From Nocardioides agri (lineage in GTDB: Bacteria; Actinomycetota; Actinomycetes; Propionibacteriales; Nocardioidaceae): a DNA stretch of 64,000 bases. The DNA lies in assembly GCF_013778305.1 (NCBI RefSeq), contig NZ_JACEIC010000004.1, positions 155,525 to 219,524 of the forward strand, given 5' to 3'. Made by a program: the position numbers and the translations under genes. Shown in pieces: positions 16,439 to 25,627 of the stretch (position 1 is the first letter of the stretch; every line of letters begins with the position of its first letter). The notes under the pieces are model-generated. The model made no database searches and was not told the DNA's origin. It saw only the letters and a list, made by a program, of their open reading frames with translations.

Positions 16439-16503
16439 GTTGTTCTCGGCTGATCCGCCAGACTGGCCCACGACACACCGACTGCCGAAGGAGAAGCTCC
16501 GCG

Positions 16504-17802
16504 ATGAGCGACCAGGGACTGTCCATCTTCGACGACCAGGAGCCGGAAGAGGACCAGGCCCGCGCCGCGGCCGACGACGCGACGCAGGTGATGCCGGCCG
16601 TGCCCGGGCGGGACGAACCGTCGCCCGCCGAGCAGCTGATCGAGGCCGAGGAGCCCACGGCGCCGACGGCGCCCACGCCCCACGCCGAGACCCCCGCCGA
16701 GGCCCCGGTGGAGCCGGAGCCCCAGGCCGAGACGCCTGCGCCCGCGTCCGCGCCGGGTCCCGTGCCGACCCCGGCGCCGGTGCTCCCGCCGCGCGCCCAG
16801 GCCGCCGCACCCAGTGCGATCCCGGTGGTCCGCCGCGGCGGCTACGACCGCGACGCGGTCGACACGCGGCTGCGCCAGCTCACCGCGGAGAAGTCCGGCC
16901 TCAGCTCCAGCCTCAGCGAGTCCGAGCGCCGTGTCCTCGAGCTCGAGGATCAGGTCAAGCACCTCAGCGCCGAGCTGGAGGAGAACAAGAACCCGTCGTA
17001 CGCCGGCCTCGGTGGTCGCGCGAGCGCCATGCTGCGCCTCGCCGAGGAGGAGGCGGCCGAGGTCCGCGAGATCGCCACCCGCGACGCCGCGGAGATCCGC
17101 GAGCAGGCCGCCCGCGACGCCAAGGCCATCCGGGCCGACGCCGCCCGGGAGGCCGAGGACATGCGGCTGGTGCAGCTCAAGGAGCTCGACGAGCACCGGT
17201 CCCGGCTCATCGCCGACGCCGAGCAGGAGCGTGAGCTGGCGCGCAGCGAGGCCGCCGACATGGTCGCCACCGCCCAGCGCAACTCCGCCCAGCTGCTGCT
17301 CGCCGCGGCTCAGGAGGCCAACGAGCTGCGCACGTCCGCCCGTCGCGAGGCCGAGCAGCTGCGTGCGGGGGCGGACCGCGAGGTGCTCGAGGCGCAGCGG
17401 ACGCTCGCCGTCGAGAAGGAGCGGCTGGCCCGCGAGGCCGCCGACCAGCACGCGACCGCGACCGCCGAGACCAAGCGCCTCGTCGACGAGGCCGAGCAGC
17501 GGGCGGAGGCCGCCGAGGAGCGCGCCCGCGCGGCGACCGCGCAGGCCAACGAGCACCGGGCCCAGGCCTCGACCGAGGCCGAGGCGCTGCTCGCGCGGGC
17601 CCGACGCGAGGCCGAGCAGGTGGTCACGACGGCCCGCACGCACGCCGAGTCGATCACGTCGACCGGTGCCGCCGAGGCGGAGCGCCAGGCGGCCGCCGTG
17701 CGCGCCGACGTCGACCGGCTCACCAAGCGACGCGACGCGATCACCGCGCAGCTCGCGTCGCTGCACGAGGTCATCTCGGGCTTCACCAAGGACGAGGAGT
17801 GA
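16504..17802 (+). CDS. Scy/DivIVA-like coiled-coil polarity protein
   Basis: The 432-residue protein has an acidic, then Pro/Ala/Glu-rich disordered N-terminus to about residue 110, a short segment RRGGYDRDAVDTRLRQL that resembles the start of DivIVA-type domains, and then an almost continuous Ala/Glu/Arg-rich coiled coil to about residue 420. Actinobacterial proteins of this shape (Scy, FilP, DivIVA relatives) organise polar growth and cell-wall synthesis. Exact orthology cannot be fixed by eye. AAGGAG precedes the ATG. The stop codon overlaps the GTG of the AI-2E family gene by four bases, so the two are co-translated. Confidence 0.75.
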   Translation: MSDQGLSIFDDQEPEEDQARAAADDATQVMPAVPGRDEPSPAEQLIEAEEPTAPTAPTPHAETPAEAPVEPEPQAETPAPASAPGPVPTPAPVLPPRAQAAAPSAIPVVRRGGYDRDAVDTRLRQLTAEKSGLSSSLSESERRVLELEDQVKHLSAELEENKNPSYAGLGGRASAMLRLAEEEAAEVREIATRDAAEIREQAARDAKAIRADAAREAEDMRLVQLKELDEHRSRLIADAEQERELARSEAADMVATAQRNSAQLLLAAAQEANELRTSARREAEQLRAGADREVLEAQRTLAVEKERLAREAADQHATATAETKRLVDEAEQRAEAAEERARAATAQANEHRAQASTEAEALLARARREAEQVVTTARTHAESITSTGAAEAERQAAAVRADVDRLTKRRDAITAQLASLHEVISGFTKDEE

Positions 17803-18926
17803 GCGAGGCCCCGGCACCGGTCGAGGAGGAGCCCGCCGCCGAGGGCGACGGGGGCATCCCGACCGGCGACGAGTACCTCGGCGAGCCGGGGCCGCCCCTC
17901 GACCGGCACGCGCCGTTCTACGTCGGCTTCTTCGGCGGGGCCGGCGTGCTGCTCGCGATCTGGTTGGCGATGCGCATCCAGGCGGTCGGCTCGACGCTGA
18001 TGCTGATCGTCGTCGCCCTGTTCCTCGCGGCGGGCCTGAACCCGTCGGTGGAGTTCTTCGAGCGCCGGGGCATGCGCCGCTCGTACGCCGTGATCACGGT
18101 GATCCTGGCGTTCCTCGCCGCGCTGACCCTCTTCCTCGTCGCGATCGTCCCGGTCATCGCCGACCAGGTGCGCACGCTCACCGAGAACGCACCCGAGTGG
18201 TTCGCCGAGCTGCAGCGCAACCGTCAGGTGCAGCGGCTCGACGACGAGTACGACATCATCGACAAGGTCCAGGACTACGTCACCGGCGGCGACTTCCTGA
18301 GCGCCATCTTCGGCGGCGCGGTCGGTGTCGGGCTCGCGGTGCTGGGCGCGCTCTTCAACGGCTTCATCATCATCGTGCTGACGCTCTACTTCCTGGCCTC
18401 GCTGCAGACCACGAAGGCGGCGATCTACCGTCTCGCCCCCGCCAGCCGCCGCGACCGGGTGGGCCGGCTCGGCGACCGGATCGTGCGGAGCGTCGGTGGC
18501 TACGTCTCCGGGGCGTTCCTGGTCGCGATGTGCGCGGGCATCTCGTCGCTGGTGTTCCTGTTCGTCGCGGGGCTCGGGCAGTACGCCGTGGCGCTCGCGT
18601 TCGTGGTGGCGCTGCTCGACGTGATCCCGATGATCGGCGCCACGATCGGCGCCGTGATCGTCACCGCGATCGCGTTCGCCACCGACTGGAAGATCGGCGT
18701 CGCGTGCCTGATCTTCTACGTGATCTACCAGCAGGTCGAGAACTACGTCATCTACCCGCGGGTGATGTCGAAGTCGGTCGACGTGCCGGGCGCGGTCACC
18801 GTGATCGCGGCGCTGGTCGGTGCGGCGCTCTTCGGGGTCGTGGGCGCGCTGCTGGCGATCCCGACGGCCGCCTCGATCCTGATGCTGGTGCGCGAGGTCT
18901 GGGTCAGACGACAGGACCAGCTGTAG
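17799..18926 (+). CDS. AI-2E family transporter (UPF0118)
   Basis: This 375-residue membrane protein has an acidic N-terminal tail, two hydrophobic segments at about residues 45-100, a third at about 105-130, a cytosolic central part, and a C-terminal group of helices with DVIPMIGATIGAVIVTAIAF and the conserved YVIYQQVENYVIYPRVM pattern. This is the AI-2E/UPF0118 family; members export signals or act as sodium/proton antiporters, and the substrate here is unknown. The GTG start overlaps the previous stop. The 3' end overlaps a convergent EamA gene by 23 bases. Confidence 0.9.
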   Translation: MSEAPAPVEEEPAAEGDGGIPTGDEYLGEPGPPLDRHAPFYVGFFGGAGVLLAIWLAMRIQAVGSTLMLIVVALFLAAGLNPSVEFFERRGMRRSYAVITVILAFLAALTLFLVAIVPVIADQVRTLTENAPEWFAELQRNRQVQRLDDEYDIIDKVQDYVTGGDFLSAIFGGAVGVGLAVLGALFNGFIIIVLTLYFLASLQTTKAAIYRLAPASRRDRVGRLGDRIVRSVGGYVSGAFLVAMCAGISSLVFLFVAGLGQYAVALAFVVALLDVIPMIGATIGAVIVTAIAFATDWKIGVACLIFYVIYQQVENYVIYPRVMSKSVDVPGAVTVIAALVGAALFGVVGALLAIPTAASILMLVREVWVRRQDQL

Positions 18927-19887
18927 CGACCGCAGCGGTGTCCTTCTCGCCGAGCTTGACGAAGACCACGCCGCCGAGGATCAGCAGGCCGCCGAGCAGC
19001 TGCACCGGCCGCGGCAGCTCGTCGAGCAGCAGCCAGGCGAAGAAGACGCCGGCGAGCACCTCGGTCAGCGCCACGAACGAGGCCAGCCGGGAGCCGAGCC
19101 GCCGGCTGGCGGCGATGCCCGCGGTGTAGGCGATCGCGGCGGTCACCACGCCCAGCACGACCATCGGGACCCACCACGCGACCGTCGTGCCGGCGTACGT
19201 GACGCTGTCGGTCGACGCGCGCATCGGCAGCAGCCCCACGAGGCCGAGCAGTCCGAGGGTGAGCGTGCCGACGACGAGGCCGCCGGCAGCCAGCACCAGC
19301 GGCGGCAGCCCGTTGCCCTCGTCGGCCGAGATGACGAAGTAGGTCGCCGCGCCGACCATGGCGGCCAGCGCCCAGAGCACGCCGGGCAGGCTGAGGTCGG
19401 CACCGGAGAGCAGGTCGAGCACCAGCACCAGCCCGAGCGCAGCCAGGCCGGCGCCGACGAGCGTGATCGGGCCCGGCCGCTGGCCGTGGCGCAGCCACAG
19501 CCACACGACCACCGCTGCCGGCGCGGTGTACTCAATGAGCAGTGCGGGCCCCACCTGCATGTGCTGGACGGCCGAGAAGTAGCAGAACTGGGCACCCGCG
19601 ACCGCGAGCGCGCCGTAGACGAGCATCACCCAGGCGTTGCGGCGCAGCAGCACCCAGCGCCAGCGCAGCGATGCGAGGCCGAACGGGAGGACCACCACGG
19701 CCGCGATGCCGACCCGGACGAGCACGATCGCCCCGGCGCTCCAGCCGGTGCCGAGGAGCTCGCGGGCGAGGGCTCCGGACATGCCGAAGGCCGACGCGGA
19801 CAGCAGGGCGAACCCGAGCCCGCTCGCGAGACGACCGCCCTCGGCGGCCTGCTCGGGGGTGGAGGTGTCGCGGGCGAGGTCGGTCAC
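18904..19887 (-). CDS. EamA-family transporter
   Basis: The 327-residue product has ten hydrophobic segments in two EamA halves (ASAFGMSGALARELL in the first, YTAGIAASRRLGSRLASFVA in the second), the layout of RhtA/YdcZ-type amino-acid or metabolite exporters. It starts with GTG; a TAGCAT hexamer lies five bases upstream on this strand (19893-19898), so the transcript is probably leaderless. It is divergent from a CGNR zinc-finger gene only 69 bases away, which may control it. Confidence 0.9.
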   Translation of the reverse strand: MTDLARDTSTPEQAAEGGRLASGLGFALLSASAFGMSGALARELLGTGWSAGAIVLVRVGIAAVVVLPFGLASLRWRWVLLRRNAWVMLVYGALAVAGAQFCYFSAVQHMQVGPALLIEYTAPAAVVVWLWLRHGQRPGPITLVGAGLAALGLVLVLDLLSGADLSLPGVLWALAAMVGAATYFVISADEGNGLPPLVLAAGGLVVGTLTLGLLGLVGLLPMRASTDSVTYAGTTVAWWVPMVVLGVVTAAIAYTAGIAASRRLGSRLASFVALTEVLAGVFFAWLLLDELPRPVQLLGGLLILGGVVFVKLGEKDTAAVATAGPVV

Positions 19888-19956
19888 ATCTCATGCTAAC
19901 GGGGAGATTCCGACGATCCGCCGCCAGGCCACCTGTCAAGCCAGTAATCTGCGACC

Positions 19957-20493
19957 GTGCCTTTGACAGATGACACCACGCTGGTGCTGCAGGCTGCCGT
20001 GGCACTGGCGAACTCCGCAGTGGGCACCGACACGCTGACCACCGTCGAGGACCTCGACTTCTGGTACGCCGAGCACATGCAAGCCAGCCGCCGAGCGGCC
20101 GGCGAGCGGGAGCTCGAGAGCGTCCGGGCGGTGCGCCCCATCCTCTACGAGCTGCTCAGCGCGGAGCGCGACCGCGCCGCGGAGATCGTCAACGAGCTGC
20201 TGGCCGAGTCCGGCACCACCCCGCAGCTCGTGCGGCACGGCGCCTGGGACTGGCACCTGCACGGCGTCGCCAACGACGCCGACCCCGCGACCCGGATCGT
20301 CGTCGACACCGCGATGGCGATGATCGACGTCGTCCGCGACGACGAGATGTCCCGCCTCGGCCTCTGCGCCGACGAGACCTGCGAGGGCATCGTCCTCGAC
20401 CTCTCGCGCAACCGCTCGCGGCGCTTCTGCTCGACCGCGTGCGGCAACCGCAACGCGGTCGCGGCCTACCGCGCCCGCCAGGCCTCCAGCTGA
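19957..20493 (+). CDS. CGNR zinc-finger (ABATE domain) regulator
   Basis: This 178-residue protein has the N-terminal stress-associated ABATE-type region and the C-terminal CGNR zinc finger: LCADETCEGIVLDLSRNRSR and then FCSTACGNRNAVAAYR. The four Cys residues of the finger are intact. Such proteins are putative DNA-binding regulators often next to transporters, and this one is divergent from an EamA exporter. The GTG start is preceded by TAATCT at 19945-19950 with a six-base gap, so the transcript appears leaderless. Confidence 0.9.
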   Translation: MPLTDDTTLVLQAAVALANSAVGTDTLTTVEDLDFWYAEHMQASRRAAGERELESVRAVRPILYELLSAERDRAAEIVNELLAESGTTPQLVRHGAWDWHLHGVANDADPATRIVVDTAMAMIDVVRDDEMSRLGLCADETCEGIVLDLSRNRSRRFCSTACGNRNAVAAYRARQASS

Positions 20494-20500
20494 CCCGGCC

Positions 20501-21289
20501 TCACCGCACGAAGCGGCGCAGCACCTCGGTGAAGACCGCGGGCTGCTCGGAGTGCACCCAGTGGCCCGCGTCCTTGATCGTCACCTTGCGCACCCGGGGG
20601 AACCACCGCTCCATCGACGCGGCGTACTCCTGCTGCACGTAGGCCGACGTCTGCCCGGCCACCCACAGCGTCGGACCGTCGTACGGCGCTGCCCCGGCCA
20701 GCGCCTCCTCGGGCCAGTCGGCGAGCGCGGCGAGGTCGCGGTCGAGGACCGGGAGGTTGGGCTGCCAGGACCAGCCGTCGTCCCCGCGGCGGAGGTTCTG
20801 GAGCAGGAAGCTGCGCACCGTGGTGTTGGGGACGGCCTCGGCGAGCGCCTCGTCGGCGTCGCTGCGACGCTCGAGCGCGTCGAGGTCCAGGGCGCGCATC
20901 GCCGCGATGTAGCCGGTGAACTCGCTGCGCTCCTCGTAGTCGACCGGGGAGACGTCGACGACGCAGAGCCGCTCGACGAGGTCGGGGTGCCGCAGCGCGA
21001 GCACCATCGCGGCCTTGCCGCCCATCGAGTGGCCGACCAGCGCGACCGGGTCGGCGGGGTCGAAGAGCGCCGCGACCCGGTCGGCGACGTCGACGTAGTC
21101 GAAGTGGTCGGGCCACACCGAGCGACCGTGGTGCGGCATGTCGACGAGCAGCACCCGGTGGTCGTCGGCGAACGCCTTGGCGATCGTCGTCCAGTTCTTG
21201 CCCTGGCCGAAGAGCCCGTGGCAGAAGGCGATCAGCGGGCCGCTCTCCCCCATCGTCGTGACGTGCAGGCCGCTCTCCCTCAGCACCAC
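20501..21289 (-). CDS. alpha/beta hydrolase
   Basis: This 262-residue alpha/beta-fold hydrolase has the oxyanion region FCHGLFGQGKNW, the nucleophile elbow VGHSMGGKAA with Ser88, and a C-terminal GHWVHSEQP with the catalytic His. It resembles YbfF-type esterases. It starts with GTG GTG; GAGGGGAG lies about seven bases upstream. The start region overlaps the end of a short open frame on the same strand by ten bases. Substrate unknown. Confidence 0.9.
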   Translation of the reverse strand: MVLRESGLHVTTMGESGPLIAFCHGLFGQGKNWTTIAKAFADDHRVLLVDMPHHGRSVWPDHFDYVDVADRVAALFDPADPVALVGHSMGGKAAMVLALRHPDLVERLCVVDVSPVDYEERSEFTGYIAAMRALDLDALERRSDADEALAEAVPNTTVRSFLLQNLRRGDDGWSWQPNLPVLDRDLAALADWPEEALAGAAPYDGPTLWVAGQTSAYVQQEYAASMERWFPRVRKVTIKDAGHWVHSEQPAVFTEVLRRFVR

Positions 21290-21402
21290 GCGTGGACTCC
21301 CCTCGGGCTCAGGTCACGGTCTCGCAGCACGACCGCGAGCCGGTCGCGGAAGTGCTCGCAGGTCCACCGGAAGTCTGCCGGGCGGCACTCGACCGCCAGC
21401 AC
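21280..21402 (-). CDS. possible small coupled ORF or gene remnant
   Basis: Between the hydrolase and the GD-repeat gene about 190 bases would otherwise be empty. In one frame the codons show the strong G/C third-position bias of real genes here, ending VLRDRDLSPRGVHAWC at a stop that overlaps the hydrolase start by ten bases. The only start in the biased stretch is GTG at 21402, giving 40 residues. It could be a small coupled gene or the tail of a decayed gene. I do not recognise the sequence. Confidence 0.25.
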   Translation of the reverse strand: MLAVECRPADFRWTCEHFRDRLAVVLRDRDLSPRGVHAWC

Positions 21403-21475
21403 CCGGGCCCCGTAGGCACGCCGGGTCGCGGACCACGACGCCCACGTGCTCGGGCACCGGCGAGCGCGAGCACGG

Positions 21476-22264
21476 TCAGAAGTCGAAGCCGCCGAAGTCG
21501 CCGAAGGCGTCGCCGATCCCGTCGCCGATGTCCCCGATGCCGTCGCCGATGTCCCCGATGCCGTCGCCGATGCCATCGCCGACCGCGCCGAGTCCGTCGC
21601 CGACCATGTCGAAGCCGCCGAGGCCGCCGAACAGGAGGCCGGTGAAGAGGATCGGGCCGAGGCCGCCGAACGTGCCGGCGGCGTAGGGCGCGTAGGCCGG
21701 GCCGGCCTGGTAGTAGGGGACCCGCTGGGCGCCGGCCATCACCATCCGGGAGTCGGGGTCGGCTCCGACCCGGACCCGCTCGGCGTCGAGGGCGCAGGCG
21801 GGGACGTCGCGCGGCGCGCCGCCCGGCGGTGCCCAGAGCACGTCGGTGACGGCCGTGCTGTGGCGCGGGTCGAAGAAGCACGCCGGCCGGCGCACCGGCA
21901 GCGCCTCGCCCGCGACCCGGGCCCGGACACATGCCATCGCGTAGCGCCCGTCGTCGAGGATCTGGGTGACGTGGCGGACGTCGTCGGGCTGCGCGATCGC
22001 GTCGGCCGCGGTCTTCGCCGCCTCGTAGGCGTCCAGCGCGCGCTGGTAGTCCGCGCGCTCACCCTCGTCCAGCTGCCGGCCCGCCAGGTCGACGTCGAGC
22101 TCGCGCAGCTGCTCGCCGAGAGCGGTGACGTCCTCGAAGGTCAGCTGGCGCACCGGCGCCAGCTCGGCCTCCCGGCGCTCGAGCTCACGCTGCCGGGAGC
22201 GGCGCTGGGCGACGACGAGCGCGACCACGGAGATCACGAGCAGGACCAGGATGACGCCCATCAT
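21476..22264 (-). CDS. membrane-anchored protein with Gly-Asp repeat tail
   Basis: The 262-residue protein starts with one transmembrane helix (residues 2-20), then a charged helical region to about residue 85 and a Cys-containing middle domain (CVRARV, RRPACFFDPRHS, VPACALDAERV) near residues 110-160. The tail from about 215 is a low-complexity repeat of GDGIGDIGDGIGD units ending in FGGFDF. The DNA of the tail shows a 21-base direct repeat. Topology suggests the body and tail face outside or the cytosol depending on orientation, which I cannot fix. Function unknown. Confidence 0.75.
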   Translation of the reverse strand: MMGVILVLLVISVVALVVAQRRSRQRELERREAELAPVRQLTFEDVTALGEQLRELDVDLAGRQLDEGERADYQRALDAYEAAKTAADAIAQPDDVRHVTQILDDGRYAMACVRARVAGEALPVRRPACFFDPRHSTAVTDVLWAPPGGAPRDVPACALDAERVRVGADPDSRMVMAGAQRVPYYQAGPAYAPYAAGTFGGLGPILFTGLLFGGLGGFDMVGDGLGAVGDGIGDGIGDIGDGIGDIGDGIGDAFGDFGGFDF

Positions 22265-22273
22265 GCCGCCAGC

Positions 22274-23758
22274 CTACGTGGACGCCCCAGCCCGCTCGTC
22301 CTGCTGGTCGTCGTCCTCGGCGACGGTCAGCGGCTGGGCGATGCTCTCCAGGGAGCGGCCCTCCGCCTTGACGCCGAGGAACGCTGCGACGATGCCGGCA
22401 CCGATCATCAGGACGGCGCCGATGAAGTAGCCGATCGCGATGCCGGTGATGTCCTTGTCGGCGGAGGCCTGGTCGATGAGGTAGCCGAACAGCAGCGGGC
22501 CGCTGATGCCGCCGACGGCCGTGCCGATGGCGTAGAAGAACGCGATACACAGCGCCCTGGTCTCCATCGGGAAGACCTCGCTCGCGGTGAGGTACGCCGA
22601 GCTCGCGCCCGCCGAGGCGAAGAAGAAGATCACCGCACCGAGGATCGTCAGCGACAGCGCCGTCACCGAGCCGAGCAGGAAGCCGGTCACGCCGAGCAGC
22701 GCGCCCGAGATCACGTAGGTGAACGTGATCATCCGGACCCGGCCGACCCGGTCGAACAGCGGCCCCAGCAGCAGCGCGCCGGCGAAGTTGCTGACCGCGA
22801 ACGCCGCGATGTAGTAGCCGGTCTGGTCGACGCCGAGGAACGTGCTGAGTGTGTCGCCGTAGGTGAAGAAGAACGCGTTGTAGAGGAACGCCTGGCCGAC
22901 GAACAGCGAGAAGCACAGGACCGTGCGCTTCGGGTAGAGCGTGAACACCGTGCGGGCGATCATCGTGAACGGGATCGTCTTGCGCTGCCGGATCGTGATC
23001 GTCTCGTCGACGCCCTCGAGCCGATGCCCGGACTCGTGCTCGACGGTCTCCTCGATCTCGCGGACGATGCGCTCGCCCTCCTCCTCGCGGCCGTGGATGA
23101 AGAGCCAGCGCGGGCTCTCCGGCACGTTGCGCCGGACCAGGAGGATGCCGACCGCCAGGATGGCGCCGAGCCCGAACGCGAGGCGCCAGCCCCACTCGGC
23201 CGGGACCACCGTCGGGTCGAGGAGCGGGATCGTCAGCAGCGCGCCGCCGGCCGCCCCCACCCAGTAGGAGCCGTTGATCCCGATGTCGACGCGGCCGCGG
23301 AACTTCGCCGGGATCAGCTCGTCGATCGCGGAGTTGATGGCGGCGTACTCGCCGCCGATGCCGAAGCCGGTGAAGAAGCGCGCCATGAAGTACCACCACG
23401 GCGCCATCGAGAACGCCGTGAGCACGGTCGCGCACATGTAGACCGCCAGCGTGACGAGGAAGAGCTTCTTGCGGCCGAACCGGTCGGTGAGCTGCCCGAA
23501 GAACAGCGCGCCGATGCAGGCACCGGCGACGTAGATCGCGCCGGCGAAGCCGACGTCCCAGCTGCTCAGGCCCAGACCCGTGTCCGGGTCCTTGAGCGCG
23601 TCGGACATCGAGCCCACGATCGTGACCTCGAGGCCGTCGAGGATCCAGACCGTCCCGAGTCCGACGACGATCAGCCAGTGCCACCGCGCCCAGGGCAGCC
23701 GGTCCAGCCGGGCCGGGATGTCGGTGGTGATGCGTCCGGTTTCAACTCCCATGACCAT
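22274..23758 (-). CDS. MFS transporter, metabolite:proton symporter type
   Basis: This 494-residue protein has twelve hydrophobic segments and sugar-porter-like signatures: FGQLTDRFGRKKLF after helix 2, FFTGFGIGGEYAAINSAIDE in helix 4-5 and VPESPRWLF before the central loop. These mark the MHS/sugar-acid porter group, which imports organic acids or sugars; the substrate is not readable. The start at 23758 has a run of six G residues seven bases upstream; ATG at 23752 is an alternative. It ends ten bases upstream of the GD-repeat gene start, so the two may share a transcript. Confidence 0.9.
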   Translation of the reverse strand: MVMGVETGRITTDIPARLDRLPWARWHWLIVVGLGTVWILDGLEVTIVGSMSDALKDPDTGLGLSSWDVGFAGAIYVAGACIGALFFGQLTDRFGRKKLFLVTLAVYMCATVLTAFSMAPWWYFMARFFTGFGIGGEYAAINSAIDELIPAKFRGRVDIGINGSYWVGAAGGALLTIPLLDPTVVPAEWGWRLAFGLGAILAVGILLVRRNVPESPRWLFIHGREEEGERIVREIEETVEHESGHRLEGVDETITIRQRKTIPFTMIARTVFTLYPKRTVLCFSLFVGQAFLYNAFFFTYGDTLSTFLGVDQTGYYIAAFAVSNFAGALLLGPLFDRVGRVRMITFTYVISGALLGVTGFLLGSVTALSLTILGAVIFFFASAGASSAYLTASEVFPMETRALCIAFFYAIGTAVGGISGPLLFGYLIDQASADKDITGIAIGYFIGAVLMIGAGIVAAFLGVKAEGRSLESIAQPLTVAEDDDQQDERAGAST

Positions 23759-23792
23759 CGTCGTACCCCCCGAGGGGCACGGCGATGCCAGG

Positions 23793-25592
23793 TCAGCGCG
23801 CGGAGTAGTCCCGGAACCCGCGCTTGGTCTTGCGGCCGAGGTAGCCGGCCGTGACGAGGTGCTCCAGCAGCGGCGCGGGCGCGAAGCCCGGCTCGCGGAA
23901 CTCCAGGTAGAGCTCGCGCTGGATCGCCAGCGACACGTCGTTGCCGACCACGTCGAGCAGCTCGAAGGGCCCCATCGGCAGCGCACACCCCTGCTTCATC
24001 GCGGTGTCGATGTCGTCGGCGGTCGCGTAGTGCGCCTCGAGCATCTTCACCGCGTCGTTGAGGTAGGGGAAGAGCAGCGCGTTGACTATGAAGCCGGCCC
24101 GGTCTCCGCAGGAGACGGCGACCTTGCCGAGGCTCGCGCAGAGCGCCCGCGTGGTCTCGGTGACCGCCTCGGAGGTCACGACCGTCGAGACGACCTCGAC
24201 GAGCTTCATCACCTGGGCGGGGTTGAAGAAGTGCATGCCGATGACGTCCTGCGGTCGCGAGGTCGCCTGGGCGCAGGCGATGATCGGCAGGCTCGAGGTG
24301 GTCGTCGCGAGGATCGCTCCGGGCTTGCAGATCTCGTCGAGGTTCTCGAAGAGCGTGGTCTTGATCGCGAGGTCCTCGGCGATGGCCTCGACGACCAGGT
24401 CGACGTCCCCGAGGTCGTCGAGCGCGAGCGTCCCGGCGATCCGGCCCAGCACCTCCGCCTTGGCGTCCTCGGTGGCCCGGCCGCGCTGGATCTGCTTGTC
24501 GAAGCTCCTGGTGATCGCGGCGACGACCCCGTCGAGCTTCTCCTGGCCGCGGCCGACGAAGAGCACGTCGTACCCGGCCTTGGCGAAGACCTCGACGATG
24601 CCGGTCGCCATCGTGCCGGTGCCGACGACGCCGACCCGCGCGATGTCGTGGCGCAGCTGCGGCTTCGCGTCGGCGGACGGCGTGCGGTCGTCGGGGACGA
24701 CGACCGGGCTGTCGGGCGCCTCATAGGTGTAGAAGCCGCGACCGGTCTTGCGGCCCAACCAGCCGGCGGTGACCATCTGCTTGAGGACCGGGGCGGGCGC
24801 GTGCAGGCGGTCGCGGCCCTGGCGGTACATCGTCTCCAGGATCTCGTACGCCGTGTCGAGACCGATCAGGTCCAGCAGCGCCAGCGGGCCCATCGGGTAG
24901 CCGCAGCCGAAGCGCATGGCGGCATCGATGTCCTCGCGGCTGGCATAGCGGCCCTCGTACATCGAGACGGCGTGGTTGAGGTAGCCGAAGAGCAGCGTGT
25001 TGGCGATGAAGCCGGCCTTGTCGCCGCAGACCACCGCCGTCTTGCCGATGCCGCTGATGAGCGCCGTGACGTCGTCGAGCACCTGCTCCTCGGTGACGAC
25101 GGTGCGCACCACCTCGACGAGCTCCTGCACCGGGGCGGGGTTGAAGAAGTGCACGCCGACGACCCGACCCGGTCGGGAGTTGGCGGTCGAGATCTCGGTG
25201 ACCGAGAGGCTGGAGGTGTTGGTGGCGAGCACGGTTTCGGCGCCGACGATGCCGTCGAGCTCGCGGAAGAGCGCCTTCTTGGTCTCCAGGGACTCCACGA
25301 CCGCCTCGACGACCAGGTCGGCGCCGGCGAGGTCCTTGATCTCCGTGGTGAACGTGATGCGGCCCAGCAGCTCGGCCTGCTCGGCCTCGCTCAGCTTCTC
25401 CTTCTTCACCGCGCGGGCGGTGGAGTGCTCGAGGTACTGCCGGCCACGAGCGAGGGCGTCCTCGTCCTTCTCGACGCCGACGACGGCGTACCCGTGCCTG
25501 GCGAACACCTCGGCGATGCCGGCACCCATGGTGCCGAGGCCGAGGATCCCGATGGTCTGGAAGGGGCGCGAAGGAGACGCTGCACTCGTCAT
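23793..25592 (-). CDS. double 3-hydroxyacyl-CoA dehydrogenase
   Basis: The 599-residue chain holds two complete 3-hydroxyacyl-CoA dehydrogenase units. Unit one (residues 10 to about 300) has GILGLGTMGAGIAEVFARHG, NTSSLSVTE and VGVHFFNPAPV. Unit two (about 320-599) has GVVGTGTMATGIVEVFAKAG, TTSSLPI and IGMHFFNPAQV. Each has its own NAD site and its own C-terminal dimer domain ending in GRKTGRGFY or GRKTKRGFR. It likely oxidises 3-hydroxyacyl-CoA or reduces acetoacetyl-CoA, fitting the nearby thiolase and ccrA. An upstream ATG at 25601 is also possible. A 16-bp perfect palindrome lies just upstream. Confidence 0.93.
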   Translation of the reverse strand: MTSAASPSRPFQTIGILGLGTMGAGIAEVFARHGYAVVGVEKDEDALARGRQYLEHSTARAVKKEKLSEAEQAELLGRITFTTEIKDLAGADLVVEAVVESLETKKALFRELDGIVGAETVLATNTSSLSVTEISTANSRPGRVVGVHFFNPAPVQELVEVVRTVVTEEQVLDDVTALISGIGKTAVVCGDKAGFIANTLLFGYLNHAVSMYEGRYASREDIDAAMRFGCGYPMGPLALLDLIGLDTAYEILETMYRQGRDRLHAPAPVLKQMVTAGWLGRKTGRGFYTYEAPDSPVVVPDDRTPSADAKPQLRHDIARVGVVGTGTMATGIVEVFAKAGYDVLFVGRGQEKLDGVVAAITRSFDKQIQRGRATEDAKAEVLGRIAGTLALDDLGDVDLVVEAIAEDLAIKTTLFENLDEICKPGAILATTTSSLPIIACAQATSRPQDVIGMHFFNPAQVMKLVEVVSTVVTSEAVTETTRALCASLGKVAVSCGDRAGFIVNALLFPYLNDAVKMLEAHYATADDIDTAMKQGCALPMGPFELLDVVGNDVSLAIQRELYLEFREPGFAPAPLLEHLVTAGYLGRKTKRGFRDYSAR

Positions 25593-25627
25593 GGCGCGCA
25601 TGGTGGCACGGGACCGCCGTGGTTGGC

